A DNA stretch of 64,000 bases. Source: Tupaia tana (taxonomy: Eukaryota > Chordata > Mammalia > Scandentia > Tupaiidae). Below, one piece after another: positions 34,493 through 44,400 of the stretch. The stretch covers positions 9,573,236 through 9,637,235 of the forward strand of contig JAKSZU010000003.1 in the NCBI GenBank assembly GCA_026018925.1, in the 5' to 3' direction. Within the stretch, counting starts at the first letter, position 1. Each line of letters begins with the position of its first letter. Under the pieces are notes generated by a model. It saw only the letters and a list, made by a program, of their open reading frames with translations, was not told the DNA's origin and ran no database searches. Position numbers and translations under genes: made by a program.

Positions 34493-35654
34493 AAAAATAC
34501 AAGTAAACTGTATTTCATTAATATAATTTTACTAAAAAGAAAATCTCACTCAGATCTTAAAAAAACATTTTATTATGGTTTGAAAGTATTTTATATCTAT
34601 CTTATAAAAGGCAGAACATTTTTTGGTTTTTTTTTTTCTCTTTATTCAAGACCCCTATTTAAGGAGATTTTGGGAATAAAAAAGCATGATTAATAAACAG
34701 GTAAGGAGATAAATGTAAGATTCAAGGTAGTTTTGGAAAAATTAACTTTATTTTAAAAAGTTTCTGGGATTTTTGTATCAAGCACTTTTACCATTAATGT
34801 TATTGCCCATGTTATGCAAGATAAAAGGAATTTCTTTTCTGTGTACCACACCTTCATAATAACTCCTTACTTGTGCCTTCCTATAAGGTAAGTTCTGGTT
34901 GTAAAGGTTAAATATTTCCTTCAAGGGATGGTTTAAAAGACATCCCAACCCTTTACTGACCTAGAGAGGGAGGGGCCTTCTCTACTGTCTTCTATGTAAG
35001 TTCTTCTTATTACAGAAAATATAGACAGGAAATAGAGAAGATACTATTAGCAATTATCAAGGTAAGCTTGGAAGAGATGAATGATTTCTTTCTTTTACAT
35101 TATAATGTACACATATTTAAAATAATGGTTCTGTTTGTCATAATATGTAATTGGTATTGCAGTTGTGATCTCAAGAACTGCCCTGCTAAATTCCATATTT
35201 AATGATACTGAGTACGCAGGAGCTATTCTAATAACACACAAACGAATGAAGGAGTAGTAGGTCAACGCCCCTCTAGTTGGTACAGAAGTGAAAACCAATA
35301 TATAATCAGAGAGTATGCTGACATGATGGAATAGAGAGATGTATCTTGTGCTCTTGGAGTCCAGCAGTAGAAACAGCTGACTTTTTTTTTTGGTTAGGAA
35401 ATGAAGAAAGGGAAGTCACTCTAAAGACGTCAAACACTGCTCTCCTAACATGTAAAACACAAAGTCCCACCTCTATTGGGTTGGCACAAAGATATCATCT
35501 CTCACACCTATTATAACATGCCAGGATTCAGAAAGGTGTTCAGGGATAGCCACCAATAATGGATCTTGTGTTGATAGCTCTGAAAGGTATCAATGCCAAC
35601 ATCTCAGAATGAACCACACCAAAAACAGAAGAAAAGTTTAGTCATATAAGACAT
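34493..35654. other. Unique DNA
   Basis: No firm element. The piece TATTGGGTTGGCACAAAGAT at 35475-35494 resembles a mariner end, but no matching opposite end is visible. Confidence 0.4.
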
Positions 35655-35900
35655 GCTCAGGCCCGGCCGCCATGCTGCAGTGCTAACACAATCCTCTGCA
35701 GTGCGTGGGGCAATTTGGAGGAGTGGGGTTCAGTTCCCAGCTGACTTGCACCTGCCAAAGGTGCACACACTTGCCCGTGTGATCCAGCTAGCTAGGAAGT
35801 CTAAGGGGAGGATCGTGGCAAGAGATCCTGTGGAGGGTACTTGTCTCTCTCTCTTTCTATTTCTGTCTCTAATGAAAGAAGGAAACTTTAAAAAACAAAT
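35655..35900 (+). mobile_element. Second-family tRNA-derived SINE (tentative)
   Basis: The head CAGGCCCGGCCGCCATGCTG, B box GGTTCAGTTCC, then GTGTGATCCAGCTAGCTAGG, a CT-rich part and a GGAAACTTTAAAAAAC tail. It has the tRNA-SINE layout but a middle unlike the main family. Confidence 0.6.
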
Positions 35901-36674
35901 TCTCATAATAAACACTTAATCAAATAGATATTATAATAAATAAATATATAAAAATATAATTTTTTAAAACCTCTGAATAGTGAGTGTAATTTATATAATT
36001 TAATTTGTATTTGCACAAACTCACTAGCATTGAAAAGAAGCCATCAAAAGGTAAGCTAATTTGATGCATTTTCCACATGTGTATCTCTTGACTAACTGGA
36101 AGCAAAACAAAATCAGATAACAACTTAATTACCCTGCGAAGAACTTTGGTGATTCGCAATGGGATTAATACAATAATCAAATTCTAGCTGGAATTGACTT
36201 CAGTGTCTACTACTGTTTGTTTTATTAGAAAATAGTAACAGTTATGCAGGCACTTTAAATGATGAAAGATAATTATTCATTTTAAGTACTGAAATAAAAA
36301 GATAAAATTATAATTTATGAGAAAGAATTAAATGAGAAGTGGGCAGATGTGTAAATGTGTGTGGGTGTGTGGAAAAGAGGCCATTTAAACAGCAGTTATT
36401 CAATATGATTGTATTATTCTTTGTATGTAATTCAGATGACAACAGCACCCACGAAACATGTGAAACTTACTTATCCAAAGTAGAATGAAATGGAAATTTA
36501 ATATTACATTAAACAAGGAGAATGAATACTTAACCATCCTGAAATTTCTCCAAAGTATAGCTGAAGTAAATACCAAAATTATGGTATTCAGGAAGTATTC
36601 TTTTTTTTTTTAATCTTTCCTTCTTTAATTTAATTTGACCATATGTGCTTTTCATCATAAATAAAACAGACTTA
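35901..36674. other. Unique AT-rich DNA
   Basis: Very A/T-rich at 35920-36000; nothing recognised. Confidence 0.45.
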
Positions 36675-36792
36675 AAAAAAACATTCAAAATAAATACTAA
36701 AACTAATGCATAAATTTCAAAAATAATTTGCAACAAAATAAATTCATACTGTAATTCCATTTTCTTTTAACTTTTTGAAGTTCCTTCATACA
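36675..36792. mobile_element. Mariner (Hsmar2-like) MITE, left end decayed
   Basis: The right part, AATGCATAAATTTCAAAAAT, AACAAAATAAATTCATACTG and TTAACTTTTTGAAGTTCC, matches the copies at 8446 and 25036. The left inverted repeat is barely traceable. Confidence 0.6.
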
Positions 36793-37471
36793 TTTGCCTC
36801 TGCCATCTTTTCTTCGGTACCTTTTTTTTTTCTTTCTTGCCTTCTTAATATTTTCTTTTCATAACCTGAATATCAGGAGTGAACTTGGCCTACAAGTCTC
36901 TCCTTTAATAGCATTATTAGGAAAAGAGATATGGATACTAACTAAATAGAGTATTTGGAAAATAGCCATCATTACATGCAACTGTACTAATTTAAATTAT
37001 ATGTTGCCCTGACATATGTCACGGCAGTAGTAAAGTGATGTCCATATGCCTAGTCTAAATCTTAATATTTATATGACTTTAGAAGGGTTATTTCCTTGTT
37101 TGTTTAATCAACCAGAATAATATGAAAAAAAAAGAAAAAGAAAAAGAAAAGCCTGGCCTTCTAGAGCAGTATCTCACAGGGCTAATACTCCCTTCTGTCT
37201 CTTCCATTTGGAATTAACCTTACTGAAACTAATCCCTTTTGCTGAGAGAAGTGAGATTTACAAAACAGTGCCAGCTCAGGGAAGGTCAGATTTGACTAAC
37301 TCTCTGCATTCTTATGCTGCCCTCTCTGCCCTGTAAATATTATGCTTTGCTTCCTAAATAAATCACAGCAACTATTCTTATGGGTAATGTTTGTTTAGAG
37401 CAAACATCAGTTCCAGCAAAATGATTAAAATCTTCCACAATCCTTCCTGTCTTCTCTATGTGAATTTTTCT
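36793..37471. other. Unique DNA
   Basis: An (AAAAAG)n-type short repeat lies at 37125-37151; nothing else recognised. Confidence 0.45.
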
Positions 37472-37486
37472 CACTGGATTTTCTTT

Positions 37487-37745
37487 ATTTCTTTTTCCTT
37501 TATTTCTTTTTCCTTATTTATTTTTGAGAGATTTTTGCTCTAGGGTGCATGTGGTGAAGGAGAGACAGAGAAACAGAAGTGAGAAATCACCCCACAGGGG
37601 GAATGTCCATGACGCAGTCTCTTCTCTACTCTTCCTGAGATTCTGGGTGCACACGTACACACACCCAGTTTGAGTTTCAAAGACACCAGGTCTGGGGCTT
37701 GAATTATGGTTAACCACGCAGGAGTCCAGACCTGCTGGCCCCACT
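37487..37745 (-). mobile_element. Older tRNA-derived SINE, first of a pair
   Basis: TTTGAGAGATTTTTGCTCTA, CACCCCACAGGGGGAATGTC and head CCTGCTGGCCCC. The flank CACTGGATTTTCTTT (37472-37486) recurs as CACTAGATTTTTCTC at 37746-37760. Confidence 0.9.
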
Positions 37746-37760
37746 CACTAGATTTTTCTC

Positions 37761-37889
37761 TCTTTCTCTCTCTTTCTTTTTTGAGATTTTTGTGTGCACT
37801 AGTGGAGAGACAGAGAGACAGAAAGCAAGAAATCACCCCCTAGGGGGGATGGCCACACCGCAATCCATCCACTGTTCTCTCAGGATTTT

Positions 37890-37931
<42 letters not shown>

Positions 37932-37939
37932 CTAGCCTT
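37761..37939 (-). mobile_element. Older tRNA-derived SINE, second of a pair, head lost
   Basis: The body AGATTTTTGTGTGCACTAGT, CCCCCTAGGGGGGATGGCCA runs to GGATTTTGTACAC and then a long (CA)n run where the head should be. CTGGATTTTCTT at 37941-37952 repeats the same target wording as the first copy. Confidence 0.85.
37893..37929. repeat. (CA)n microsatellite inside a SINE
   Basis: About 18 CA units. It grew from the ACACACGCACACGC region of the SINE and replaces its tRNA head. Confidence 0.95.
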
Positions 37940-38059
37940 GCTGGATTTTCTTAAATGCCTTAGGATTTCTGTCTTGCTCCTTTTATTCCTGAAGGTGTTG
38001 TATTTAAAAAAACAGGGATGGAGAAATGAAAGAAATTAAAAAAAAAAAAGGAGAAAAAT

Positions 38060-38310
38060 TAAACATTCATGAAGTTATAATACTGACTATTCTACATTAT
38101 TTACATGCATTAATTTTTGTTTCTCATGCTCGAACTGTGAGGTAATTATTATTTTCCCATTTTACCAATAAATGTGGCAAAAGTAAGTGAGGTTATGTGA
38201 TTTATCCAAAGTCACAAAGCTAGTAAGAGACAGAGCCAGAAACTGAGACCATGTCTGTCTGGAATACAATCCCCTGAACTTTCACTGTACTTTGGCGTCT
38301 CCTCTACCTC
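38060..38310 (-). mobile_element. MIR SINE (antisense), nearly full
   Basis: TTTTCCCATTTTACCAATAA, GATTTATCCAAAGTCACAAA, GCTAGTAAGAGACAGAGCCA and TGTCTGTCTGGAATACAATC give the complete reverse-complement MIR order. Confidence 0.9.
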
Positions 38311-38599
38311 CTGCTTCTAAGTACTTCAAAGGAATATATTTTTAGGTTGTATTGGTATTTTTTTCAAAGTAAATTTTAAATTACAACTTGAGCAAGTCTG
38401 ACATTATACATTAGAAAACATTTTAACAGTGAAGAGTCCTATTTCTTCATGCATTCATTGAAAGAATATTCCTCGAAATTCAACAACGTTGATGACATAA
38501 ATCATTCTGGTATATAACAAAGTAATTAGGTGTTTCTATTTAGTGGAGCTTAGTAAGAATTACAGGAGTGAAAAGACGACTTTTTTGAGGCTGAATTAC

Positions 38600-38800
38600 A
38601 TGCATGGCAATAAGCTTCACCTTTACAAACATTAGTTATTTAGTGCTTGCAGCACTTTTATAAGGTAAGTGTATTAGCTTCTCTTCATGTAAAAAAAGTT
38701 GTATGATGAAGAAATTAAGACAATTGCCTCAAGGTCACCTAATATTAATCGGCAGATCCAAGCTTTGTGGCTAAAGACTATGCTTTTAAACCATAAGAAG
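38600..38800 (-). mobile_element. MIR SINE (antisense)
   Basis: CACTTTTATAAGGTAAGTGT, GATGAAGAAATTAAGACAAT, GCCTCAAGGTCACCTAATAT and GACTATGCTTTTAAACCATA match MIR on the minus strand. Confidence 0.82.
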
Positions 38801-38957
38801 GTCCGGCCTTCACACACTTTGGAAGATCCTTACTATTTCATTATTCTCTAAATTTTCTTGTGTATGAGTGTCTATCTTCCCTAAGGCTTCCTCACAGCTA
38901 CTTTTTTCAAATTATCTATTTAAAACACTTGCGACATTGAAAAAGTGATACATTTCA

Positions 38958-38991
38958 GATAGGTAGGTAGGTAGGTAGATAGATAAATAGA
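38958..38991. repeat. (GGTA)n(GATA)n microsatellite
   Basis: AGATAGGTAGGTAGGTAGGT followed by AGATAGATAAATAG, a tetranucleotide repeat with a G/A phase change. Confidence 0.95.
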
Positions 38992-39076
38992 AATTTATGC
39001 AAGTGCAACACATGACTTAATTAACATTGACCTAAAAATGGCACAGTGTATTTTTAAGGTAGGGTAGAATACTGTG

Positions 39077-39089
39077 GGGGGGGGGGGGT
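39077..39089. repeat. Poly(G) run
   Basis: About 12-13 consecutive G in an AT-rich context, flanked by ACTGT and TCTGCC. Confidence 0.95.
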
Positions 39090-39299
39090 CTGCCACTAAG
39101 CAGACTTAGCAGAGGTCACACCTCATCTTTTGTCTTGCAGTTGATTGTTCCACTGATCCTGGAGGGGGAGAGAAGATGGGAAAGAAAAGATTGAAAAACG
39201 GAGTGCTTAGTTCTCATTCAAATACCCGGTCAACAATAGAGGAGGTCAAGTTGCTGAGTGAACAGTTAAAATCTTGTAAGAGGACCAAGATTTGAGCTG

Positions 39300-39522
39300 T
39301 GGGACCAGGTGGTGGTGGAGCAGTGCTAATGCGACTGGACCCATATGGTCCCTGGGTTCTCATCCCAGGACCTCCCTGAGCATACCAGTGCATGCATGTG
39401 CCATGATCCAGGCTGGCTGGGACTGGAGCAAACATGGTGTGAGAGCTGTGTTAGGTTAGCGGTGCCCCTTCTCTCTCTCTCTCCCTCTCTTTTTCAGAAA
39501 AAAAAATAAATAAACTTAAAAA
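39300..39522 (+). mobile_element. Second-family tRNA-derived SINE
   Basis: Head GGGACCAGGTGGTGGTGGAG, B-box region GGTTCTCATCCC, then ATGATCCAGGCTGGCTGGGA, CT tract and tail AAAAAAAATAAATAAACTTA. GATCCAGnCnnGCT is shared with the copy at 35655. Confidence 0.65.
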
Positions 39523-39549
39523 AAAATAGCACAAATGCTATATCTTCTT

Positions 39550-39612
39550 TGGCAAATAGATTAACCTTTCTTATCCTTCTTTTCTTCATTTGAAAAATGG
39601 GAGAAGTTTATT
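39550..39612 (+). mobile_element. MIR fragment (sense)
   Basis: TTAACCTTTCTTATCCTTCT and TTCATTTGAAAAATGGGAGA match the MIR segment ending in CATCTGTAAAATGGG. Confidence 0.55.
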
Positions 39613-39655
39613 TTACTTTACTTTAACAGTGACAAATCCTATTCTTAACTATCAT

Positions 39656-39691
39656 TTAAATATCATTTAAGAATCCTTAAATGATATTTAA
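39656..39691. repeat. Perfect 16-bp hairpin
   Basis: The arms TTAAATATCATTTAAG (39656-39671) and CTTAAATGATATTTAA (39676-39691) are exact inverse complements around the loop AATC. ATCATTTAA also occurs once more just upstream at 39651-39659 as a direct repeat. Confidence 0.95.
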
Positions 39692-39981
39692 GTAGATTCC
39701 GGAAGGATCGTAAGGTTCAGTGAGAGAAGATGTGACGTGTAACGGAAGGCGTGTAAGTGCGGCAGCAGTGTGAGTTCCGTCTTCACTCTGGCTAACTCCT
39801 GCTTTGTCCGAAAGGTTTTCTGACTCTTCCATGGACTTACCGCAGGGACTCTGTGCAGTGCTGCCACCTGTCTGGGCAGCTGTCTGTGGCCAGCACCCTT
39901 CACTTCAAGTTTAGAGGGAAAAATAACAAGAGCTGGTAGCAGTGTGAGCCTCAGTGCTATATCCACTGCTCTGTAGGGGGG

Positions 39982-40007
<26 letters not shown>
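39692..40007 (+). mobile_element. Unclassified retrosequence with poly(A) tract
   Basis: About 290 bases of GC-richer sequence (GTGTAAGTGCGGCAGCAGTG, CAGCTGTCTGTGGCCAGCAC) end in GTAGGGGGG followed by about 30 A. The composition shift and terminal A run suggest a retrocopy of an RNA, but I recognise neither a SINE family nor a gene. An antisense frame of 120 codons spans it without a known domain. Confidence 0.4.
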
Positions 40008-40012
<5 letters not shown>

Positions 40013-40255
40013 AGCCAAACACTCCCCAGAAACTCAAAAATCTTTAACAATATTTACTATCCCTCACCTCTACACACAAAATAAAATAGAAAATAAAATA
40101 CAATATGGGCAATGTTTGGGATAACTAGTTTGTGGGACTTTAGAAGAATTTATGAAGGGAAAGAAATACAAACAGTAAAACTCATAATTATTTTTATAAT
40201 CTCAGTTATGTTTACTTAGTTTTGAACAAAATATTCTTTAAGAAAAAGTAGTTTT

Positions 40256-40498
40256 ATAGGCCTGCCCTTAGCCTAATGGTTAAGAGAGTTGGACCCCACA
40301 TGGAGAACCATGTTAGAATCCTGGCTCTGGTAGCTTGGGCACGTGTGTGTGTGTGCACATGACCAAAATCCCACCAGGGTGGAGAAATAAAGAAGAAACT
40401 GTGGCATGACCACACCCCACTGGAGAAGTGCTTTCTCTCTCAATGTCTTTCTGTCTCTATTATAGTGAGTTCACATGACCTTTGAAAATTAAAGAACA
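40256..40498 (+). mobile_element. Older tRNA-derived SINE
   Basis: Head AGGCCTGCCCTTAGCCTAAT with GGTTAAGAG, B box GTTAGAATCC, then CCAAAATCCCACCAGGGTGG, CT-rich end and AATTAAAGAACAG tail. Confidence 0.88.
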
Positions 40499-41202
40499 GA
40501 AAATGCAGTTTGAAATCAGCATGAACAATATCTAAGGCTTGAAGGGTAAGAAATAATTCCCACACCAAGGACAAATTACTATTGTTAGAAACTATAAAAT
40601 GAGTATTTGTTAGGGGCTTTAAATCTCACTATTTCAATGTAAAAGCATTGGCAAAGCTATATGCCAAGACAGAAGGTCGAAGTTATTCAGCCATCAGAGT
40701 GCAGCCTAAAATTGTTTAAGCCAGGCTCCAGTGGTTTGCAGATGCTTTCTGGCCTTAGATTCAACATTAATCACAAGGCATTCGCATCAGCTTGAGGGAG
40801 AAGAATGGGTGTTGATACAGATATTTGACCAACAAATGCAATGCCTAGAAGAATAACTACTTATCTGATTTATACGGACATGTGCATCTGTATGTGTGCA
40901 TATTTACATACATTGTGCATTTACTTAAGCCAATGACATAATAATAATGTTCATGTCAGGAAGTGTGAATAAATCACGTAACCTTTATATTTACCTAATT
41001 AAGCCCACCACTTCTGGAAATACATTCAATGCAGATCATAAAGAGCATAGAAAAGGTAGATTCTTATTTCTATCACAGAAGTGGTTAAGAGCTCATGCTG
41101 ACGTAGGAACACATTTTTTAGGAGACAAAATCTCAGCATTTTCATAATGTTCCATCAAAATATACAGTCAAATACACCAACTTTTAAAAATATATTTATA
41201 GG
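40499..41202. other. Unique DNA
   Basis: Nothing recognised. Confidence 0.45.
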
Positions 41203-41465
41203 GCACATCAGGTGGAGTGGTGGGCAAGGCACTGGATTCCCACGTGGCTGACAACGGTTCATGTCCTGGACCTGGCAGCCTGAAAATCATGCTGCACATG
41301 AATATATGTGTGCATGCCCAAAATCCTGAGAGGAGAATGGGGGAGAAGGGAATGCAGCATGGCCATCCTCTTTGAAGGAGGTGATTTCTCACTTTCCCTC
41401 TCTCTATCTCTGTCTGTCTCTCTCCAGCAAGTGCACACACCCTATGGCAAAAATCTAGAAACAAG

Positions 41466-41468
<3 letters not shown>
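41203..41468 (+). mobile_element. Older tRNA-derived SINE, full length
   Basis: Head GGGCACATCAGGTGGAGTGG, B box GGTTCATGTCC, CCAAAATCCTGAGAGGAGAA, CT tract and end CACACACCCTATGGCAAAAA. The tail passes straight into the microsatellite that follows, which probably grew from it. Confidence 0.92.
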
Positions 41469-41540
<72 letters not shown>

Positions 41541-41700
41541 TATATACACACATGTATATATGCACACACGTATATATATACAGACATATGTGTATACATA
41601 TATGTATATATACACATCTGTGTATATATACATATACGTTTATACATGTGTGCGCATATATGTATATGTGTGCATATATATGTGTGTATATGTATATGTA
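41469..41700. repeat. Long compound (TA)n(CA)n...(TATG)n microsatellite
   Basis: About 15 TA units and 14 CA units are followed by interrupted TATACACACA units and then, from about 41640, the inverse wording TGTGCATATATATGTGTGTA. The CA-rich left and TG-rich right halves can pair, so a large cruciform is possible. Open frames here are artefacts of the repeat. Confidence 0.95.
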
Positions 41701-41913
41701 GTAACCTTTTTGTAATAATCTAAGTTGGATTAACTTAAATTGCTTTCAAATTTAAATAGTCATTAGTCCAAGTTTTAGGAATATTGATCATTTCATTGAA
41801 GAGAATACATTTGGATTTTCATATATAAAAGTAGAAAAGAATTTGTGTATTTAATTAAATAGTTTATAAATATGAAACATAGTAATTTGATAATGTATTA
41901 AAAAGAAACATTT

Positions 41914-42070
41914 AGGGGTCCAGTAGGTGTCATGGTGTTTAAGGCACTGGACTCCCACATGGCTGACAGTGGTTTGAGTCCCAGACCTGGTAGCTTGCTT
42001 TCTCACTTTTCCTCTTTCTTTGTCTCTCTCTAGTAAATTGAACAATAACAGTAAGTACAATTAAAATACA
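41914..42070 (+). mobile_element. Short-form tRNA-derived SINE
   Basis: Head GGGGTCCAGTAGGTGTCATG, B box GGTTTGAGTCC, then GACCTGGTAGCTTG joined directly to CTTTCTCACTTTTCC. The missing middle has the same junction as the copy at 15334. Confidence 0.92.
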
Positions 42071-42394
42071 CAAAAATTTATTTCATTAAATTTTTCTGTA
42101 TATCTAGCACTAAACATTAATTGAGGAATATTCAAAACAAATAAAAATACTGAAAGAACCTAACAATTCCATATTCCCAGTACAAAAAGAAAAATAATAT
42201 CATAAAATCTGAAATATTAGAGTTTTCTAATATCCTACTTATTACAGTCTGCATAACTAAGAGAATGGAATTATATTAATTGGGTCAGAGAAAACTGAAG
42301 TATCTCATTGGCCTATGGAGTAATGGGACAGACCATGGAGAAATTTACCTAGGATTTATGTTTATACAAAAATAGCTTAGTTTTCAGAATGTCA
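42071..42394. other. Unique AT-rich DNA
   Basis: Nothing recognised. Confidence 0.45.
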
Positions 42395-42566
42395 TTGTTT
42401 TATTTATTTACTCATTGTTACTATTATTTTAAATTTGCTATAGGGCATGTGCACTCACCAGAGAGAGATGAGAGAAAGAGAAACAAAGCTGCCAGGTCCA
42501 GGACTCAAACAGTGGTCAGCCATGTGGGAATCTAACACCTTAACCACTGCTCTACCTGCTGGTCCC
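42395..42566 (-). mobile_element. Short-form tRNA-derived SINE
   Basis: A TTTATTTATTTACTCA-type tail and AAATTTGCTATAGGGCATGT lead into a GA-rich part and then AAGCTGCCAGGTCCAGGACT, again without the middle block. Head CTACCTGCTGGTCCC. Confidence 0.92.
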
Positions 42567-42870
42567 AAGAACGTTATTTCTTTAGACATGCAAGAAGAGA
42601 GCTTTGCACAGTAATATTTAGGTATGACAAACATATACTGAATGTATAATGGTAGTTGCAAACTTCCTTAAAATATCTGCATGGCCTTTAGAATGGTGTG
42701 AATTCCATACAGTACTGGAGAACACTTTATCACCTCAGCTTATAGCAACTGACTTTGTTGTCTGTTTTAAGTGGAATTTATAAACATCCACTTTAATTTT
42801 ATTAGTAATCTCTAGTTGAAATTTATGGGATTATATCTTCTCATTAATCTGATCACATACATTAAAATTA
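42567..42870. other. Unique DNA
   Basis: Spacer without a recognisable element. Confidence 0.45.
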
Positions 42871-42962
42871 CTGTGTACTATTGGGAGGCTGAGGCAGGAG
42901 ATTTGCTAGTTCAAGACCAGCCTGGTCAACCTAGAGAGATTCTGTCTCAAGAAATAATAATA
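42871..42962 (+). mobile_element. 7SL-RNA-derived SINE monomer, 5' truncated
   Basis: TTGGGAGGCTGAGGCAGGAG, GTTCAAGACCAGCCTGGTCA and GAGATTCTGTCTCAAG are the Alu/B1-type 7SL segments in order. The first 30 or so bases are missing, and about 10 bases (around GAGCCCAGG of Alu) are absent between ATTTGC and AGTTC, as in the rodent proto-B1 form. Its A-rich tail continues beyond the young SINE inserted at 42963. 7SL SINEs are known from primates, tree shrews and rodents. Confidence 0.88.
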
Positions 42963-43201
42963 GGGACTAGCAGTTAGTGTAATGGCTATGTCGCTGGACT
43001 CCCACGAAGTCGACCGCGGTTCGCTTCCCGGACCCCATGGCTTAAAACTCACGCCGGGTGCGTGTGCGTGCGTGCTCAAGATCCCGAGAGGAGAATGGAG
43101 GAGAAGGGATTGTGGCGTGGCCATCCCCCCTGGGGGGTGATGTCTCGCTTTCTGTCTCTCTGTCTCTCTCTCTCTCTGTCTGGCGAGCACACATGCCCTA
43201 T

Positions 43202-43237
<36 letters not shown>

Positions 43238-43256
43238 AAAACTCTCCCAAAAAAAA
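42963..43256 (+). mobile_element. Young tRNA-derived SINE inserted in the 7SL monomer's tail
   Basis: The body starts GGGACTAGCAGTTAGTGTAA and carries B box GGTTCGCTTCC and TTAAAACTC. The A tail is about 30 bases, interrupted by CAAAACTCTCCC, as if part of the tail region was duplicated. The target duplication AAGAAATAATAATA lies at 42949-42962 and 43257-43270. Confidence 0.95.
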
Positions 43257-43270
43257 AAGAAATAATAATA

Positions 43271-43699
43271 ATAAAATAATGAGAATAAGAATTTATTTAA
43301 GCTGAATAACCCAGAAATGATCAATGTAGTCTCTTCTGAATGCACGGGAATAAATGGGAACAGGTGGAAGAGAAGCCAAGAGAGGAATGGGGAGGAGAAA
43401 GTGAGCCTATGCTACTCATCCCAAAATGTTGCTAAAGAGTCAAACTGCACAAACTTGGCCCCATATTTTAATCATCCATAGGTCACAAAAGAAAGAGTAT
43501 CACATATATAATAAAAAGTTAAAACATGGGTCTCTTTCACTTACTTGAAAGTGAGATCTTGTTGAAGTGGAACATACAAGGTGTATGGTATGAACATTTA
43601 TTAGTTTCCTATGCTAGTTTTTGTTGTCTCCAGATATGGTCAAATGCACTTCACTGAAACGCTACTGTAATCTCATTACTCCCTAGTGAAAAATCTAAA
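43271..43699. other. Unique DNA
   Basis: Nothing recognised apart from the AATAATAATAA tail remnant at its left edge. Confidence 0.45.
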
Positions 43700-43910
43700 G
43701 TGTTTTTGTGATCAGCTCTAATTACGCCATCTACCTATTTTCCCATAATCATCCCTATTATCATTTAATTCTTTTTCTTTGGCTTATAAACTCTTTCCTT
43801 CCTGATTGTAACTTACTGGGCTCCAGGTTCCATTCAGGTGTCACTTCCTTCATGAAGCATCTTACATTTCTTGATATGGCCTATGGAACATATTTTAAAG
43901 TCTAAATTGT
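43700..43910 (+). mobile_element. L2-like remnant
   Basis: CCATTCAGGTGTCACTTCCT TCATGAAGCAT is close to the L2 3' region (..CAGGTGTCACCTTCTTCATGAAGCC..). The ends are not visible. Confidence 0.45.
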
Positions 43911-44239
43911 CTATGAAAAGACTTTCTTATTAATTTATTTATTTACTAAGTACTCATGATATTCAAGTTCTATGCTGGTCACTGAACCGAGAGGAAGAGA
44001 GAGAACTCTTTTTAGAAGTTCTGGTCTAATATCCCAAATTACCTTAATATTTAGATTGTACTCTGATACATGTAAACATAGTTACTGTACAAGTCAGAGT
44101 CATAATACAGAGGGAGGAATTATTGGTATCATGAGGAAAAGGAAGAGAAAAATAGACACACACTTCTTATTTAGGCAACGATGTTTCAAAATCAGGAATT
44201 CTACAAAACTTTTCCAGAACGGTTCCCTAAGCATTATAT
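43911..44239. other. Unique DNA
   Basis: Nothing recognised. Confidence 0.45.
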
Positions 44240-44400
44240 TATCACTCACCAGGGGTTCTTATCAAAACAATATAGATTAATAAAGCGGTCAATTTCTGTA
44301 AAGTAGGACTCATTAACTCTGAGCTGCTGGACTCTGAAATCTGTATTTTAAAAATTCCCATTTAGCTGCTAAAGATGGGTTTAGCTTTTGCAGCCAGAGG
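44240..44400. mobile_element. Possible MER5-like hAT MITE
   Basis: TCACCAGGGGTTCTTATCAA and then GGACTCTGAAATCTGTATTT with TAAAAATTCCCA recall MER5A wording. Inverted ends could not be confirmed. Confidence 0.3.

Noticed and set aside
35475-35560. TATTGGGTTGGCACAAAGAT, resembling a mariner end
   Set aside because: No inverse end was found downstream or upstream; a single 20-base match is not enough.
41168-41715. 135- and 159-codon frames rich in Y, I, C, V, T and H
   Set aside because: They are read-through of the TA/CA/TG microsatellite and the adjoining SINE.
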